64,000 nucleotides of DNA from contig CALODJ010000010.1 in assembly GCA_942492025.1 (NCBI GenBank), positions 372,001 to 436,000 of the forward strand, written 5' to 3'. The position numbers and the translations under genes were made by a program. The notes beneath the pieces were generated by a model. The model saw only the letters and a program-made list of their open reading frames with translations, searched no databases and was not told the DNA's origin. Origin of the DNA: JABDQW01 sp942492025 (GTDB lineage Bacteria; Pseudomonadota; Gammaproteobacteria; SZUA-229). Shown here piece by piece: positions 35,350 through 44,680 of the stretch (position 1 is the first letter of the stretch; each line of letters begins with the position of its first letter).

Positions 35350-37110
35350 TGTGCTTTCCAGCTCTTCTTCTTTAATGCGGTCGAATAGCTTGTCTCTCGG
35401 GTGATAGAGCAGGGTGGCGATATCGACCAGCTCGCGCACGATTTTTCGGGCTTCTTCGCTGTCATTCAGTAATGACGAGGCCATTTCGTTGCTGATCTCA
35501 CCGTCGAGCAACAGACGATTGATGCGGCCTGTTTGTAAAACATCCAGCTCTTCAGCACTGGCGCGTTCTTTTTTCAGTTTTCTGAGATGCATCAGCGGAT
35601 TGTCACACTCACTGCAGCTGTGGATGTCGCGTATGACTGTGAGAATGGTCCGGCGCAATAGGTTGTACTCGTGCAGAATTGCATGATTGTTCGATGACAG
35701 GTAGCGCACCATATTGTCGTGCAACGGTTTCATCTTTTTGACCACGTGTACGAGCATGCGGTCAGCGATCAGGATATTGCGTATGGTCTCGATCTTGTCT
35801 TCATCCAGCGCGAAGATGCTTTGCAACCGGGTCGCGTATTCCAGAATCTGGCTGTAGATGGCCTTGATTTTGGTTGCGTAGAGTTTGTCTATATCCACTG
35901 CGATGGTTTCTTTCGATTCGAGTATCGTTTCAAAGCTCCGGTCTGACTCGAGATCGCTTCGATGCACGTTCAGACCATGCGTAATGGCCTGGTAGGCGGC
36001 ATCCTGAAGTAATCGTAGCGACTCGTCGAACAGTGCCTTGATGCCGGTTTGCGGATATTCCAGCGAAGCCTTGCTGAGGAATCTGGGCTGATCAATTTCG
36101 GCTGCCGGTTCGGCTACCTCGGGTACCGTGCGCTCAACAAAGCGAGCGATCGTGTCGACGAATCCGATCAACAGAGCGGTATTGATGATATTGAAGCTTG
36201 TGTGGAACAGCGATAAGGCAACCGGTATAGCAGCCGTGACCAGAAAGGGTGAGGCGTCTTCCAGTTGTATGACCATAGCGTCTATCACGCGTAAAAAGGG
36301 ATAGAACAGGATGAGCATCCATGCCACACCCAGCAGATTGAATATCAGGTGCGCGCGTGCTGCGCGTCTAGCCTGATAGTTGGCAACCAGGCTCGCCAGG
36401 TTGGCAGTGATGGTGGTACCGATATTTTCACCCAGGACCATCGCCGCCGCCATATCGAAAGGTATCCAGCCTTCAAATGTCATCAGCAGAGTCAGCGCCA
36501 TAGTTGCACTTGAAGACTGCACGATCAGTGTCAGCACCGTTCCGATAAACATGAATAACAATACGGAGGCAATGCCCATACTGGTGTATTCAGCTAGAAA
36601 CGCGAGTATTTCCGGGTTGTGGCGAATATCCGGTACGGCATCCTTTAGAAACTGCAGGCCCATGAACAGCACCGCGAAACCGATGATGAAATAGCCCCAG
36701 TGCTGGTATTTCTTCTTTTTGGACAGTACAAATATAAAACCGAACCCTACCAGTGGTAATGCGATGGCGCTGATACTGACTTTGAAGCCGATGATGGAAA
36801 TCAGCCAGGCCGTGACCGTGGTGCCGATATTCGCGCCCATGATCACGCCGATGGCCTCGGTCAGCGTCAGCAGACTGGCGTTGGTAAAACTGACCACCAT
36901 TAACGTGGTCGCTGAAGAGGACTGGATAATGGCGGTGATGGTGAACCCGGTGAGAACCGCAAAGAAACGGTTGGATGTGGTCGTTGACAGGATGCTGCGC
37001 ATGCGGTCGCCGGCCAGGTCCATCAGCGCATCGCTCATGACTTTCATGCCGAACAGGAACAGACCGAGTGCACCGATCAAGGTCAGAATATCAGTGATGC
37101 TGTAATCCAT
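35347..37110 (-). CDS. Na+/phosphate cotransporter family protein, copy 1
   Basis: 587 residues. The N-terminal two thirds hold two Na/Pi-cotransporter repeats (PF02690), each with the QSSSAT motif (IIQSSSATTLMVVSF and IVQSSSATMALTLLM), MGANIGTTVTAWL and LGENIGTTITANL. The C-terminal 200 residues form a PhoU-like helical domain (YATRLQSIFALDEDKIETIRN). The protein imports phosphate with sodium, and the PhoU-like tail may regulate it. A close paralogue lies directly upstream, 66 bases away. The stop codon lies in a family B repeat. Confidence 0.93.
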   Translation of the reverse strand: MDYSITDILTLIGALGLFLFGMKVMSDALMDLAGDRMRSILSTTTSNRFFAVLTGFTITAIIQSSSATTLMVVSFTNASLLTLTEAIGVIMGANIGTTVTAWLISIIGFKVSISAIALPLVGFGFIFVLSKKKKYQHWGYFIIGFAVLFMGLQFLKDAVPDIRHNPEILAFLAEYTSMGIASVLLFMFIGTVLTLIVQSSSATMALTLLMTFEGWIPFDMAAAMVLGENIGTTITANLASLVANYQARRAARAHLIFNLLGVAWMLILFYPFLRVIDAMVIQLEDASPFLVTAAIPVALSLFHTSFNIINTALLIGFVDTIARFVERTVPEVAEPAAEIDQPRFLSKASLEYPQTGIKALFDESLRLLQDAAYQAITHGLNVHRSDLESDRSFETILESKETIAVDIDKLYATKIKAIYSQILEYATRLQSIFALDEDKIETIRNILIADRMLVHVVKKMKPLHDNMVRYLSSNNHAILHEYNLLRRTILTVIRDIHSCSECDNPLMHLRKLKKERASAEELDVLQTGRINRLLLDGEISNEMASSLLNDSEEARKIVRELVDIATLLYHPRDKLFDRIKEEELEST

Positions 37111-37176
37111 GGTTCAGTTTATATTACAGAATACATCCCTGCGCGATCTTGGTGGGTAGGGTAATGCGCGCTAGGC

Positions 37177-38949
37177 TTATTGCACTGCTTTCAGTTCCAG
37201 TTCCTGTTCCTCGATCTGGTCGATCAATTCGTCTCTCGGATAGTAGAGCAGGGTGGCGATATCAACCAGGTCGCGCACGATTTTCTGAGCTTCCACACTG
37301 TCGTTCATCAGGGATGTTGCCATGTCGTTGGAGATGGCGCCGTCGAGTACGAGTTTGTTGACGCGCCCAGAGATCAGAACATCCAGTTCTTCCGCTTTGT
37401 GTTTCTGCTTTTTAATTTTTTCGATGTATTTTAGTGGCTGTTCGGATTGACTGGCACGATGGAGCTGGCGTACGACTTTGAGGATTATCCTGCGAATCTG
37501 ATTGTACTCCTGCAGGATTGCATGGTTGTTGGATGCCAGCGAGAGCACGATGCCGTGATGCAAGGGTATCATGCGCTTGACCACGCGCACCAGCATGCGA
37601 TCGGCTATCAGTATATTGCGGATGGTTTCGATTTTGTCCTGTTCGAGCGCAAATTTACTTTGCAGTCGAGTGGCATATTCCAGAATCTGACTGTAGACCG
37701 ACTTGATTTTGGTTGCATAGATGCGCTCAATATCGACCGGTATGGTTTCTTTCGATTCGAGCATCGATTTCAACTTGACGTCAGATTCCAGGTCCTCCCG
37801 GTGAACGCTGAGGCCGTGGGTGATCGCCTTGTAGGCGGCATCCTGGAGTAATCTGAGTGATTCATCGAATAACGCCTTGATACCGGTCTGCGGAAAGACC
37901 AATGAGGTGGCGCTGAGATACCTTGCTTGATCGATTTCGGCTTCCTCTTCGATCACCGGAGGCACCATCCATTCGACGATACGCGCGATCTGTTTGATAA
38001 AGCCAATGAGTAATAGGGTGTTGATGATGTTGAAAAAGGTATGGAACAGCGACAGCGCGATCGGTATCGCAGCGGCTTCGACAAAAGGCGACGCACCTTC
38101 GAGGTTTTGGGTTATACCATCGATGTAGGTGAGCATCGGGTACAGGAAGGGGGTGAGTATCAGCAAGCCCAACAGGTTGAAAATCAGATGCGCACGGGCT
38201 GCCCGTTTGGCCTGGTAATTGGCGACCAGGGCGGCGAGGTTGGCGGTAATGGTCGTGCCCACGTTCTGTCCGATCACCATGGCCGCCGCCATATCGAAAG
38301 GGATCCAGCCCTCATAAGTCATCAACAATGTCAGCGCCATGGTCGCGCTGGAGGATTGAACCACCAGGGTCAACACAGTGCCGATGAAAATGAACAGCAG
38401 AATGGATAGAAAGCCAGCGCTGGTATAGTCAGAAAGCGAAGCCAGCACATCCGGATCATTGCTGATGTCGGGCACCGAATCCTTCAGGAACTGCAGACCA
38501 ATAAACAGCACCGCAAAGCCGATCGTAAAATAACCCCATTGTTGGCGATTTTTCTGTTTCGACAGCGTCAGCAGGAAACCGAGGCCGACCAGCGGCAGTG
38601 CAATCGCGCTCATGCTGACCTTGAAGCCGAAAATCGATATCAACCACGCTGTCACCGTGGTACCGATATTAGCCCCCATAATGACGCCAATCGCTTCGGT
38701 CAGCGTCAGCAGATTGGCGTTGACGAAGCTGACCACCATCAGACTGGTGGCGGATGACGATTGAATGATGGCAGTAATGGCGAAGCCAGTGAGTACGGCA
38801 AAGAATCGGTTGGATGTTGTGGTCGAAAGAATCGAGCGCATGCGGTCACCGGCGAGTTCCATCAGGGCGTCGCTCATGACTTTCATACCGTACAGAAAGA
38901 GGCCGAGTGCACCTAGTAAAGTCAGTATATCGGAGATGCCGTATGCCAT
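37177..38949 (-). CDS. Na+/phosphate cotransporter family protein, copy 2
   Basis: 590 residues and highly similar to the downstream copy along the whole length, for example ALGLFLYGMKVMSDALMELA versus ALGLFLFGMKVMSDALMDLA. It has the same two QSSSAT repeats and PhoU-like C-terminus (ESKETIPVDIERIYATKI). It arose by tandem duplication. The two differ most in the C-terminal domain and the loop after the first PF02690 repeat. It is probably co-transcribed with the PstS-like gene 44 bases upstream. Confidence 0.93.
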   Translation of the reverse strand: MAYGISDILTLLGALGLFLYGMKVMSDALMELAGDRMRSILSTTTSNRFFAVLTGFAITAIIQSSSATSLMVVSFVNANLLTLTEAIGVIMGANIGTTVTAWLISIFGFKVSMSAIALPLVGLGFLLTLSKQKNRQQWGYFTIGFAVLFIGLQFLKDSVPDISNDPDVLASLSDYTSAGFLSILLFIFIGTVLTLVVQSSSATMALTLLMTYEGWIPFDMAAAMVIGQNVGTTITANLAALVANYQAKRAARAHLIFNLLGLLILTPFLYPMLTYIDGITQNLEGASPFVEAAAIPIALSLFHTFFNIINTLLLIGFIKQIARIVEWMVPPVIEEEAEIDQARYLSATSLVFPQTGIKALFDESLRLLQDAAYKAITHGLSVHREDLESDVKLKSMLESKETIPVDIERIYATKIKSVYSQILEYATRLQSKFALEQDKIETIRNILIADRMLVRVVKRMIPLHHGIVLSLASNNHAILQEYNQIRRIILKVVRQLHRASQSEQPLKYIEKIKKQKHKAEELDVLISGRVNKLVLDGAISNDMATSLMNDSVEAQKIVRDLVDIATLLYYPRDELIDQIEEQELELKAVQ

Positions 38950-38993
38950 CAGTTTGGACGTTGTCTTAGCTGCTTCATATTAAATAACTTAAG

Positions 38994-39830
38994 TCATCGT
39001 AGCGGAATGAATCCCGCTTCTTTGATTGTTTCCTGACCTCTTTCCGGGTCAAGAACGAAGTTGATGAATTCGAGACGACGACCCTCTGGCCAGCTACTAG
39101 TGAACATGAACAGCGGACGATTGATCAGATAGGTTCCATCGAGCGCGGTCTTACGCGAGCCCATAACGCCATTAACTTTTAAGGGCTTGACGTGTGCATT
39201 GAGATAGCCGAGACCAATGTATCCTATTGCTCCGGGATTCGTCGATACGGCGCGGACGACATCGGCGCTCGACTGGCCCAGTGCGTGTTCGGTAACGATA
39301 GGTTCACGTTCCATTATGATGTTGTGCCAAACTTCATGGGTCCCGGATGCCATGTCGCGCGAGATCGCATCGATTGCAAGATCAGGCCCGCCGAGCTGTT
39401 TCCAGTTGGTGATGCGGTCGCGATAAATATCCCTGAGATCGTCGCTGCTGATGTCTCTGAGTGGATTACTGATGTGAGTGACCGGTAGGATGCAGTCATT
39501 GGCTATGCGGAACGGGACGGGATAGACGTTACGCTGCTGCGCGAGCATCAGTTCGTGCTCGTTTATAAAGGATGAACTGGTCGCGATGTCGGCTTCCCCC
39601 AAGACCAGTGCCAGGATGCCCTCGGCCGAACCCCCGCCGCTGACCCAGACTTTTACATTCTGAAAATGCTGTTCAAACGCTTCTGCCATGCGCTGAGCAA
39701 TCGGTAAGATGGTAGTCGAACCCTTGATCACCAGATTATTGGTGTCAGCCGCAGCTGCACTGCTGAGTAGGAACAAAGACAGCACACTGACAAAGACGGC
39801 TACACAGGGTTGTTTGAGCGATTTCGTCAA
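38994..39830 (-). CDS. PstS-like phosphate-binding periplasmic protein
   Basis: 278 residues. The signal peptide ends near SAAAAD. The PBP fold shows IKGSTTILPIAQRMAEAF (phosphate-binding loop), VSGGGSAEGILAL, DIATSSSF, SRDMASGTHEVW and NPGAIGYIGLGYL. The start is a TTG with GGGAG upstream; no ATG fits. No pstCAB genes follow, so this is an orphan binding protein (PstS-like/SphX-type) in front of two Na/Pi cotransporters. Confidence 0.88.
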   Translation of the reverse strand: MTKSLKQPCVAVFVSVLSLFLLSSAAAADTNNLVIKGSTTILPIAQRMAEAFEQHFQNVKVWVSGGGSAEGILALVLGEADIATSSSFINEHELMLAQQRNVYPVPFRIANDCILPVTHISNPLRDISSDDLRDIYRDRITNWKQLGGPDLAIDAISRDMASGTHEVWHNIIMEREPIVTEHALGQSSADVVRAVSTNPGAIGYIGLGYLNAHVKPLKVNGVMGSRKTALDGTYLINRPLFMFTSSWPEGRRLEFINFVLDPERGQETIKEAGFIPLR

Positions 39831-40175
39831 TGGATTTCAGACTCCCTTGTCTGTTGCGGTGCGTGTTGACTCCCAATATACAGACATTACTGTAAAATTT
39901 GAAATATTCAGCACATTTTTTCAAGTTTCGACAGTGTATCCAGGCGTGATTGTTGTAATAAGATATTGTTTTAAATATGAAAAAATGGAATGAATATTTT
40001 TTTCAGTAATTGCCGTTCATTTACTATCAATTGGCGCTTCCTGACCGTGGCCGGTGCGTTCTCAGGCAGCCACAAGCCGTGGCGACGGATTATCGACAAG
40101 ATATGATTTACGACGCAGCGGCATCCTCAGATGCGTGTCAGAATGCACGCAGACACTGTACAAGGTGAAACAGCA
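39831..40175. other. Divergent promoter region between PstS-like and GAPDH genes
   Basis: This 345-base AT-rich stretch lies between divergent genes and must hold both promoters. I looked for a Pho box and an ArsR-type operator and found no convincing match. No coding frame is supported. Confidence 0.4.
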
Positions 40176-41177
40176 ATGAGAGCAAAGATTGGTATCAATG
40201 GATTTGGCCGCATGGGGCGTCTTGGGCTACGGGCAGGCTGGGGCCGAGATGAACTCGAGTTCGTCAGGATCAACGAAATAGCAACGGATGCCGTGGGCTC
40301 GGCGCATTTGCTGAAATTCGATTCGGTGCACGGCGTTTGGGATCATGACACCGATGCCGATGATGCAAGCTTAATCATCGACGACGGACAGCTGGCTTAC
40401 ACATCCGCCGAGACGATACACGAGAGCGATTGGTCGGATTGCGACATCGTCATCGAAGCAACCGGCCGGCATCACAAGCAACCTGAATTACTCAACAACT
40501 ACTTTGATCAAGGTGTCAGCAAGGTCATCGTCGCTGCGCCTACCGAAGGTGCGCTCAATATCGTTTATGGCATCAACGATGATCAGTACGACCCGGCGCA
40601 GCATCATTTACTGACCGCGGCTTCCTGTACTACCAATTGCCTGGCACCTGTGGTCAAGGTGATGCACGAGAACATCGGTATCCGGCACGGTTGCATGACC
40701 ACGATACACGATATCACCAATACGCAGATCATCGTCGACAAAGGTCACAAGGATCTGCGCCGTGCACGTGCCTGCGGCAATTCGCTGATACCGACGACGA
40801 CGGGTTCGGCGAAAGCGATCACGAAAATATTTCCGGAACTCGAAGGCAAGCTCAACGGCCACGCCGTGCGCGTGCCGTTGCTGAACGCATCGCTGACCGA
40901 TTTCGTGTTCGAAGCGGCCCGGCCAGTGACCGTGGATGAGGTGAACAGCTTTTTCCAACAAGCAGCCGAGGGTGAACTGAAGGGCATTCTCGGCTACGAA
41001 GAACGCCCGTTGGTCTCGGTGGATTATGTCAACGATCCACGATCATCCATCGTCGATGCGCTGTCGACCATGGTTATCGACGGCACCCAGGTCAAGGTCT
41101 ATGCCTGGTACGACAATGAGTGGGGCTATGTGAACCGCATGCTGGAGCTGGCCGCAAAAGTTTCGCGCAGTTTGTGA
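40176..41177 (+). CDS. ArsJ-associated glyceraldehyde-3-phosphate dehydrogenase
   Basis: The start at 40176 (MRAKIGINGFGRMGRL) places the NAD-binding motif at the N-terminus and gives 333 residues, the normal GAPDH length. The catalytic AASCTTNCLAP, the TTIHDITNTQ segment and the C-terminal WYDNEWGYVNRM are present. In ars operons a dedicated GAPDH turns glyceraldehyde-3-phosphate plus arsenate into unstable 1-arseno-3-phosphoglycerate, which ArsJ exports. The next gene starts two bases after the stop and encodes ArsJ, so that role is likely here; as a sole GAPDH gene it could also serve glycolysis. Confidence 0.93.
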   Translation: MRAKIGINGFGRMGRLGLRAGWGRDELEFVRINEIATDAVGSAHLLKFDSVHGVWDHDTDADDASLIIDDGQLAYTSAETIHESDWSDCDIVIEATGRHHKQPELLNNYFDQGVSKVIVAAPTEGALNIVYGINDDQYDPAQHHLLTAASCTTNCLAPVVKVMHENIGIRHGCMTTIHDITNTQIIVDKGHKDLRRARACGNSLIPTTTGSAKAITKIFPELEGKLNGHAVRVPLLNASLTDFVFEAARPVTVDEVNSFFQQAAEGELKGILGYEERPLVSVDYVNDPRSSIVDALSTMVIDGTQVKVYAWYDNEWGYVNRMLELAAKVSRSL

Positions 41178-41179
41178 GC

Positions 41180-42424
41180 ATGGAGCAGGGGCTGCGCAAT
41201 TACCTGGTTGTCACTGGCGGCTACTGGGCGTTCACGATTACCGACGGCGCGATCCGCATGCTGGTGGTGTTGTATTTCCATACCCTGGGCTACTCGCCGT
41301 TTGAAGTGGCGATGTTGTTCCTGTTCTACGAATTCTTCGGCATCGTCACCAACCTGGTCGGCGGCTGGCTGGGCGCGCGTATCGGTCTCAATCTGACCAT
41401 GCACATTGGCATGGGCCTCCAGGTGGTCGCGCTGCTTATGCTTACGGTGCCGGATGCTTGGCTCTCGGTTGTCTACGTGATGATTGCCCAGGCCATGTCA
41501 GGCATCGCCAAGGACCTGAACAAGATGTCGGCCAAGGCATCGGTCAAGATCATGGTCAGGGGCGGGGGTGAGTCTACACTCTTCAAATGGGTGGCGATTC
41601 TGACCGGCTCGAAGAACGCGCTCAAGGGTGGCGGTTTCTTCATTGGTGCCGCTCTGCTCGAAGGGATTGGCTTCCGGGGTGCGCTAGCAGTGCTGGCTGG
41701 AATGCTTTTGGTGGTGCTGATTGTCACGGCGATATTGCTGCCTTCCGGCGTTGGCAAGATGAAATCGAAGCCCAAGTTCACCCAGGTGTTCTCACGGGTT
41801 GCGGCGATCAACTGGCTGTCCGCTGCACGCTTCTTTCTGTTCGGTTCCCGTGATATCTGGTTCGTCGTCGGCCTGCCGGTGTTTCTGTATGAAGTGCTGG
41901 GCTGGTCGTTCACCGAGGTCGGCAGCTTCATGGCCCTGTGGATCATTGGCTACGGCATTGTTCAGGCCAGTGCACCGAAACTGTTGCAGCGCAGCCATCA
42001 TGGTCAGGGGCCGGGCGGCGGCACCGCGCGCCTTTGGGTATTTATCCTGGCCTTCATACCGGCCAGTATTGCGATAGGCCTGCACCAGCAGTGGCCGGCT
42101 GATATCGTGATCGTGACCGGCCTGGTGCTGTTTGCGGTGGTATTCGCGATCAACTCAGCCGTGCATTCTTACCTGATCCTGGCTTATTCGGATCGTGACA
42201 AGGTCTCGATGAATGTGGGTTTCTACTACATGTCCAACGCCGGCGGCCGGCTTGCGGGCACGGTCCTCTCCGGCTGGATCTATCAGACCCAGGGACTGGA
42301 AGGCTGCCTGTGGTGGTCAACGGGCTTTGTACTGGCTGCGGTCGTACTTTCGCTGGCACTACCGGAGGTAACACGCAGTGAGGATGCTGAACCTGTCCTT
42401 TCAAAGTCGCAGGACGGGGCATAA
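41180..42424 (+). CDS. arsJ: ArsJ, organoarsenical (1-arseno-3-phosphoglycerate) efflux permease
   Basis: The start at 41180 (MEQGLRNYLVVTGGYWAFT) gives 414 residues, the usual ArsJ size; a longer frame overlaps the GAPDH gene. It is a major-facilitator protein of about twelve helices with the characteristic GAIRMLVVLYFHTLGYSPFE, IAKDLNKMSAKASVK and GSKNALKGGGFFIGAALL segments. Paired with the preceding GAPDH it confers arsenate resistance. No arsR, arsB or arsC is in the window, which suggests the pair is regulated by another system, perhaps phosphate supply. Confidence 0.95.
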   Translation: MEQGLRNYLVVTGGYWAFTITDGAIRMLVVLYFHTLGYSPFEVAMLFLFYEFFGIVTNLVGGWLGARIGLNLTMHIGMGLQVVALLMLTVPDAWLSVVYVMIAQAMSGIAKDLNKMSAKASVKIMVRGGGESTLFKWVAILTGSKNALKGGGFFIGAALLEGIGFRGALAVLAGMLLVVLIVTAILLPSGVGKMKSKPKFTQVFSRVAAINWLSAARFFLFGSRDIWFVVGLPVFLYEVLGWSFTEVGSFMALWIIGYGIVQASAPKLLQRSHHGQGPGGGTARLWVFILAFIPASIAIGLHQQWPADIVIVTGLVLFAVVFAINSAVHSYLILAYSDRDKVSMNVGFYYMSNAGGRLAGTVLSGWIYQTQGLEGCLWWSTGFVLAAVVLSLALPEVTRSEDAEPVLSKSQDGA

Positions 42425-42600
42425 AACACGGTGAAATTGCATAATTCCGCCATCTGACGTATTCTTGCGCCCTTTGTTTACCATTGGTGAATCGGCCCCG
42501 CAGGGGTGGAGGGCAGGACGCCCGGAATAACGAGCACGCACGAGTGCTCCGTTGTCTAGATAAGCGTTGATGTGTTTGACGCAGCACAATTTGAATGACT

Positions 42601-42622
42601 GGAGAGGTGTCCGAGTGGTTGA
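42601..42622 (+). pseudogene. Truncated tRNA-Ser 5' end, copy 1
   Basis: GGAGAGGTGTCCGAGTGGTT and two more bases are identical to the first 22 bases of the intact tRNA at 42947, and then the sequence diverges into the hairpin CTAAATCG-CGATTTAG. Confidence 0.8.
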
Positions 42623-42773
42623 CTAAATCGCCGGGAGCGATTTAGAACAGCGAACGACAGAGAGCTGGCCCCGCAGGGGTGGAGGGCAGGACGCCCGGAA
42701 TAACGAGCACGCACGAGTGCTCCGTTGTCTAGATAAGCGTTGATGTGTTTGACGCAGCACAATTTGAATGACT

Positions 42774-42795
42774 GGAGAGGTGTCCGAGTGGTTGA
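42774..42795 (+). pseudogene. Truncated tRNA-Ser 5' end, copy 2
   Basis: This has the same 22-base 5' end of the tRNA-Ser as copy 1, exactly 173 bases further along. It again stops before the D-loop is complete. Confidence 0.8.
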
Positions 42796-42946
42796 CTAAA
42801 TCGCCGGGAGCGATTTAGAACAGCGAACGACAGAGAGCTGGCCCCGCAGGGGTGGAGGGCAGGACGCCCGGAATAACGAGCACGCACGAGTGCTCCGTTG
42901 TCTAGATAAGCGTTGATGTGTTTGACGCAGCACAATTTGAATGACT

Positions 42947-43037
42947 GGAGAGGTGTCCGAGTGGTTGAAGGAGCACGCCTGGAAAGTGTGTATACGCTAA
43001 CCGCGTATCGAGGGTTCGAATCCCTCTCTCTCCGCCA
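42947..43037 (+). tRNA. tRNA-Ser (anticodon GGA)
   Basis: 91 bases including an encoded CCA. Acceptor GGAGAGG pairs with TCTCTCC, and the T arm is GAGGG-TTCGAAT-CCCTC. The anticodon loop is CTGGAAA with anticodon GGA (reads UCC/UCU), and a long variable arm (ATACGC...GCGTAT) is typical of tRNA-Ser. It is the last, complete member of the 173-base repeat series. Confidence 0.95.
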
Positions 43038-43042
43038 CAAAT

Positions 43043-43068
43043 AAAAAGCCCCGTTTCAGGAGCTTTTT
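43043..43068 (+). terminator. Rho-independent terminator after tRNA-Ser
   Basis: AAAAAGCCCC pairs with GGAGCTTTTT around a six-base loop (one mismatch), ending in five T residues. It starts six bases after the tRNA. The 43069-43482 stretch that follows shows no gene I can support. Confidence 0.75.
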
Positions 43069-43482
43069 GAAAAACGTACCATTCGGCAAGCTACCCTTAA
43101 CATTGTAGAATTTGTTTTTTCGCATCACCTTTTCATGCCGGCCGGTAGGCCAGGTGACGGCCGACAAGGCAGTCAGGCCAATGCGCTTGAATGCGGGCGC
43201 TCAGGCCACTTCAAGCCAAGTGAAACAATGCACCCGCTACAAGATTTTACATTTCAAAGAGCTATCCAAAGTGGCATTCTGCCAAATGTTAGATTAAAGA
43301 ATTAAGACGGAAAAGGTCGCATTCATACGTCGTAAAAGCGACTTCGTGGTTACTCTTCCTCACGGTCAAAATATTTCAAAATCGCGCGAACTTCATTCAT
43401 TTTTACAGGCGTCACGTTTGCGGTCCAACGTGCTGATCAACGTGTGTCTTAGTTAACGACACAAATATTAAGGTAGACAACA

Positions 43483-44415
43483 ATGAAGAACTTACTAGAA
43501 AGTGTTTTAGTTGTGGTTTTGTCCTCAACGATCGGTATAACAGCTGTACATGCTGATGGTAAAGGTGGCAAGCGTCATGGCAAACGGTTCGTTGCAATTA
43601 AAAATACGCTTGTGGAAGTACAAGGTGCTATCACTTCCTTGCAGGATCAGATAGATCTTCTTGTGGCGAGAGTTGACACTGTGGAGGAACGTGTTGGCGC
43701 AAACGAAGATGCAATTACTAGGTTACAAAGCCAAAATGCGGCGCTTGATGCGCTTGTGCAACAGAACCTTACAGATATCGCATCAATTGAAGCAGAAATT
43801 GATGTGCTCCAGCACGCCAATGCTGGACTTCAAGCCCAAATTGACGCTTATTCGGGTGATATTGCGACACTGCAAGGACAGCTTGCCGAAAATGAAGCAA
43901 TGATCGTTACATTACAGGGAGCAATAGTAACGGCTCAGACTGACCTTATTTCGCTTGAAAGCAGTCTTAAAAAGCAGATCGAGAAGAACTTGAATTTAAT
44001 CAATATGCTTCAGGATGAAATCGATATCATTAATGCGAGCCTCACCCTGAAACAGAATCTAGTGAATGGAAGGTGTCCCAACGATGAAGCGATGGTGGAG
44101 ATACTAGCTGATGGATCGATCGTATGCGACGCTGTTGGTGGAGCGACAACTGGTCAGTTGCATAGTGTGCAGGCTTTCAGAAGCTTGAGCGTACCAAGCA
44201 ACGCCACTAGAACTCTGAATGCCTATTGCCCGTCTGGATATATAGCAACCAGCGCTGGCATTTTGAACGGATTGAATTTCGACATTATCGCAATGGCTAC
44301 GGGCGTCGATACAGCGAATCCAGGACAGCATTATGCTTTTGTAACTGCTAAGAATGCTGGTTATTCAAGTAACGATTTACAGGTAAGTGCTACATGCATC
44401 CAGCTAGTACCTTAG
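43483..44415 (+). CDS. Secreted long coiled-coil protein
   Basis: 310 residues with a signal peptide (cleavage near AVHAD). Residues about 35-195 are one long heptad-rich coil (LQDQIDLLVARVDTVEERVG, LQSQNAALDALVQQNLTDI, LQHANAGLQAQIDAYSGDI). A C-terminal domain of about 100 residues follows, with four cysteines (NGRCPNDEAMVEI, GSIVCDAV, LNAYCPSGYIAT, ATCIQLVP), probably disulphide-linked. The architecture suggests a trimeric stalk with a globular head. No family is recognised. An AGGT ribosome site lies before the ATG. Confidence 0.8.
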   Translation: MKNLLESVLVVVLSSTIGITAVHADGKGGKRHGKRFVAIKNTLVEVQGAITSLQDQIDLLVARVDTVEERVGANEDAITRLQSQNAALDALVQQNLTDIASIEAEIDVLQHANAGLQAQIDAYSGDIATLQGQLAENEAMIVTLQGAIVTAQTDLISLESSLKKQIEKNLNLINMLQDEIDIINASLTLKQNLVNGRCPNDEAMVEILADGSIVCDAVGGATTGQLHSVQAFRSLSVPSNATRTLNAYCPSGYIATSAGILNGLNFDIIAMATGVDTANPGQHYAFVTAKNAGYSSNDLQVSATCIQLVP

Positions 44416-44535
44416 GCCATAGTCACTTACGTAATAAGCCCTGCATCAAGCGGAGCGTTCTTCTGGTACGTTGAATGAGAAAAGTTGGCGGAGGGTAGTG
44501 CCGCTTACTTAAGCATAAAATGATTGGAGTAGCGA

Positions 44536-44680
44536 CATTGCGAGGAACGACAGCGACGTGGTAACCGTACCGTGGCGCGCGTTTCAGAAGATTGCAAATT
44601 ACGTCCGTGTGTTACCCCTTTTGGGCCGCGCTTTGTGCGTTACATTTCCCAGGAATGTCATGCTTCGTACCTCGCAATGA
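44536..44680. repeat. Repeat family D, copy 1
   Basis: CATTGCGAGGAACGACAGCG and ACGTGG at the left, and TACCTCGCAATGA at the right, form an inverted pair about 145 bases apart. Copies or fragments occur at 51616-51718 and 57612-57644. It fills most of the 44416-44838 gap between the coiled-coil and EEP genes. Confidence 0.7.

Larger units (their letters stand above)
42494..42970. repeat. 173-bp tandem repeat ending in tRNA-Ser
   Basis: The sequence from GGCCCCGCAGGGGTGGAGGG at 42494 recurs exactly 173 bases later (42667) and again (42840), giving about 2.7 copies. Each unit holds a GGCCCCGCAGGGG-type hairpin, CTAAATCGCCGGGAGCGATT with an eight-pair stem, a GAGCAC-GTGCTC hairpin, and at its end the first 22 bases of the adjacent tRNA-Ser. 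The last such 5' end continues into the complete tRNA. Confidence 0.9.

Noticed and set aside
39831..40175. Pho box upstream of the PstS-like gene
   Set aside because: Partial CTGTnA-type strings are present, but no two half-sites with the right 11-base spacing, so I cannot support one.
42494..42970. CRISPR-like array
   Set aside because: The repeated units are contiguous 173-base copies, not short direct repeats with unique spacers, and no cas genes are near.
42401..43040. Minus-strand frames repeating a CCVKHINAYLDN-type peptide
   Set aside because: They are a by-product of the 173-base tandem repeat on the other strand, run through the tRNA and have no ribosome sites.
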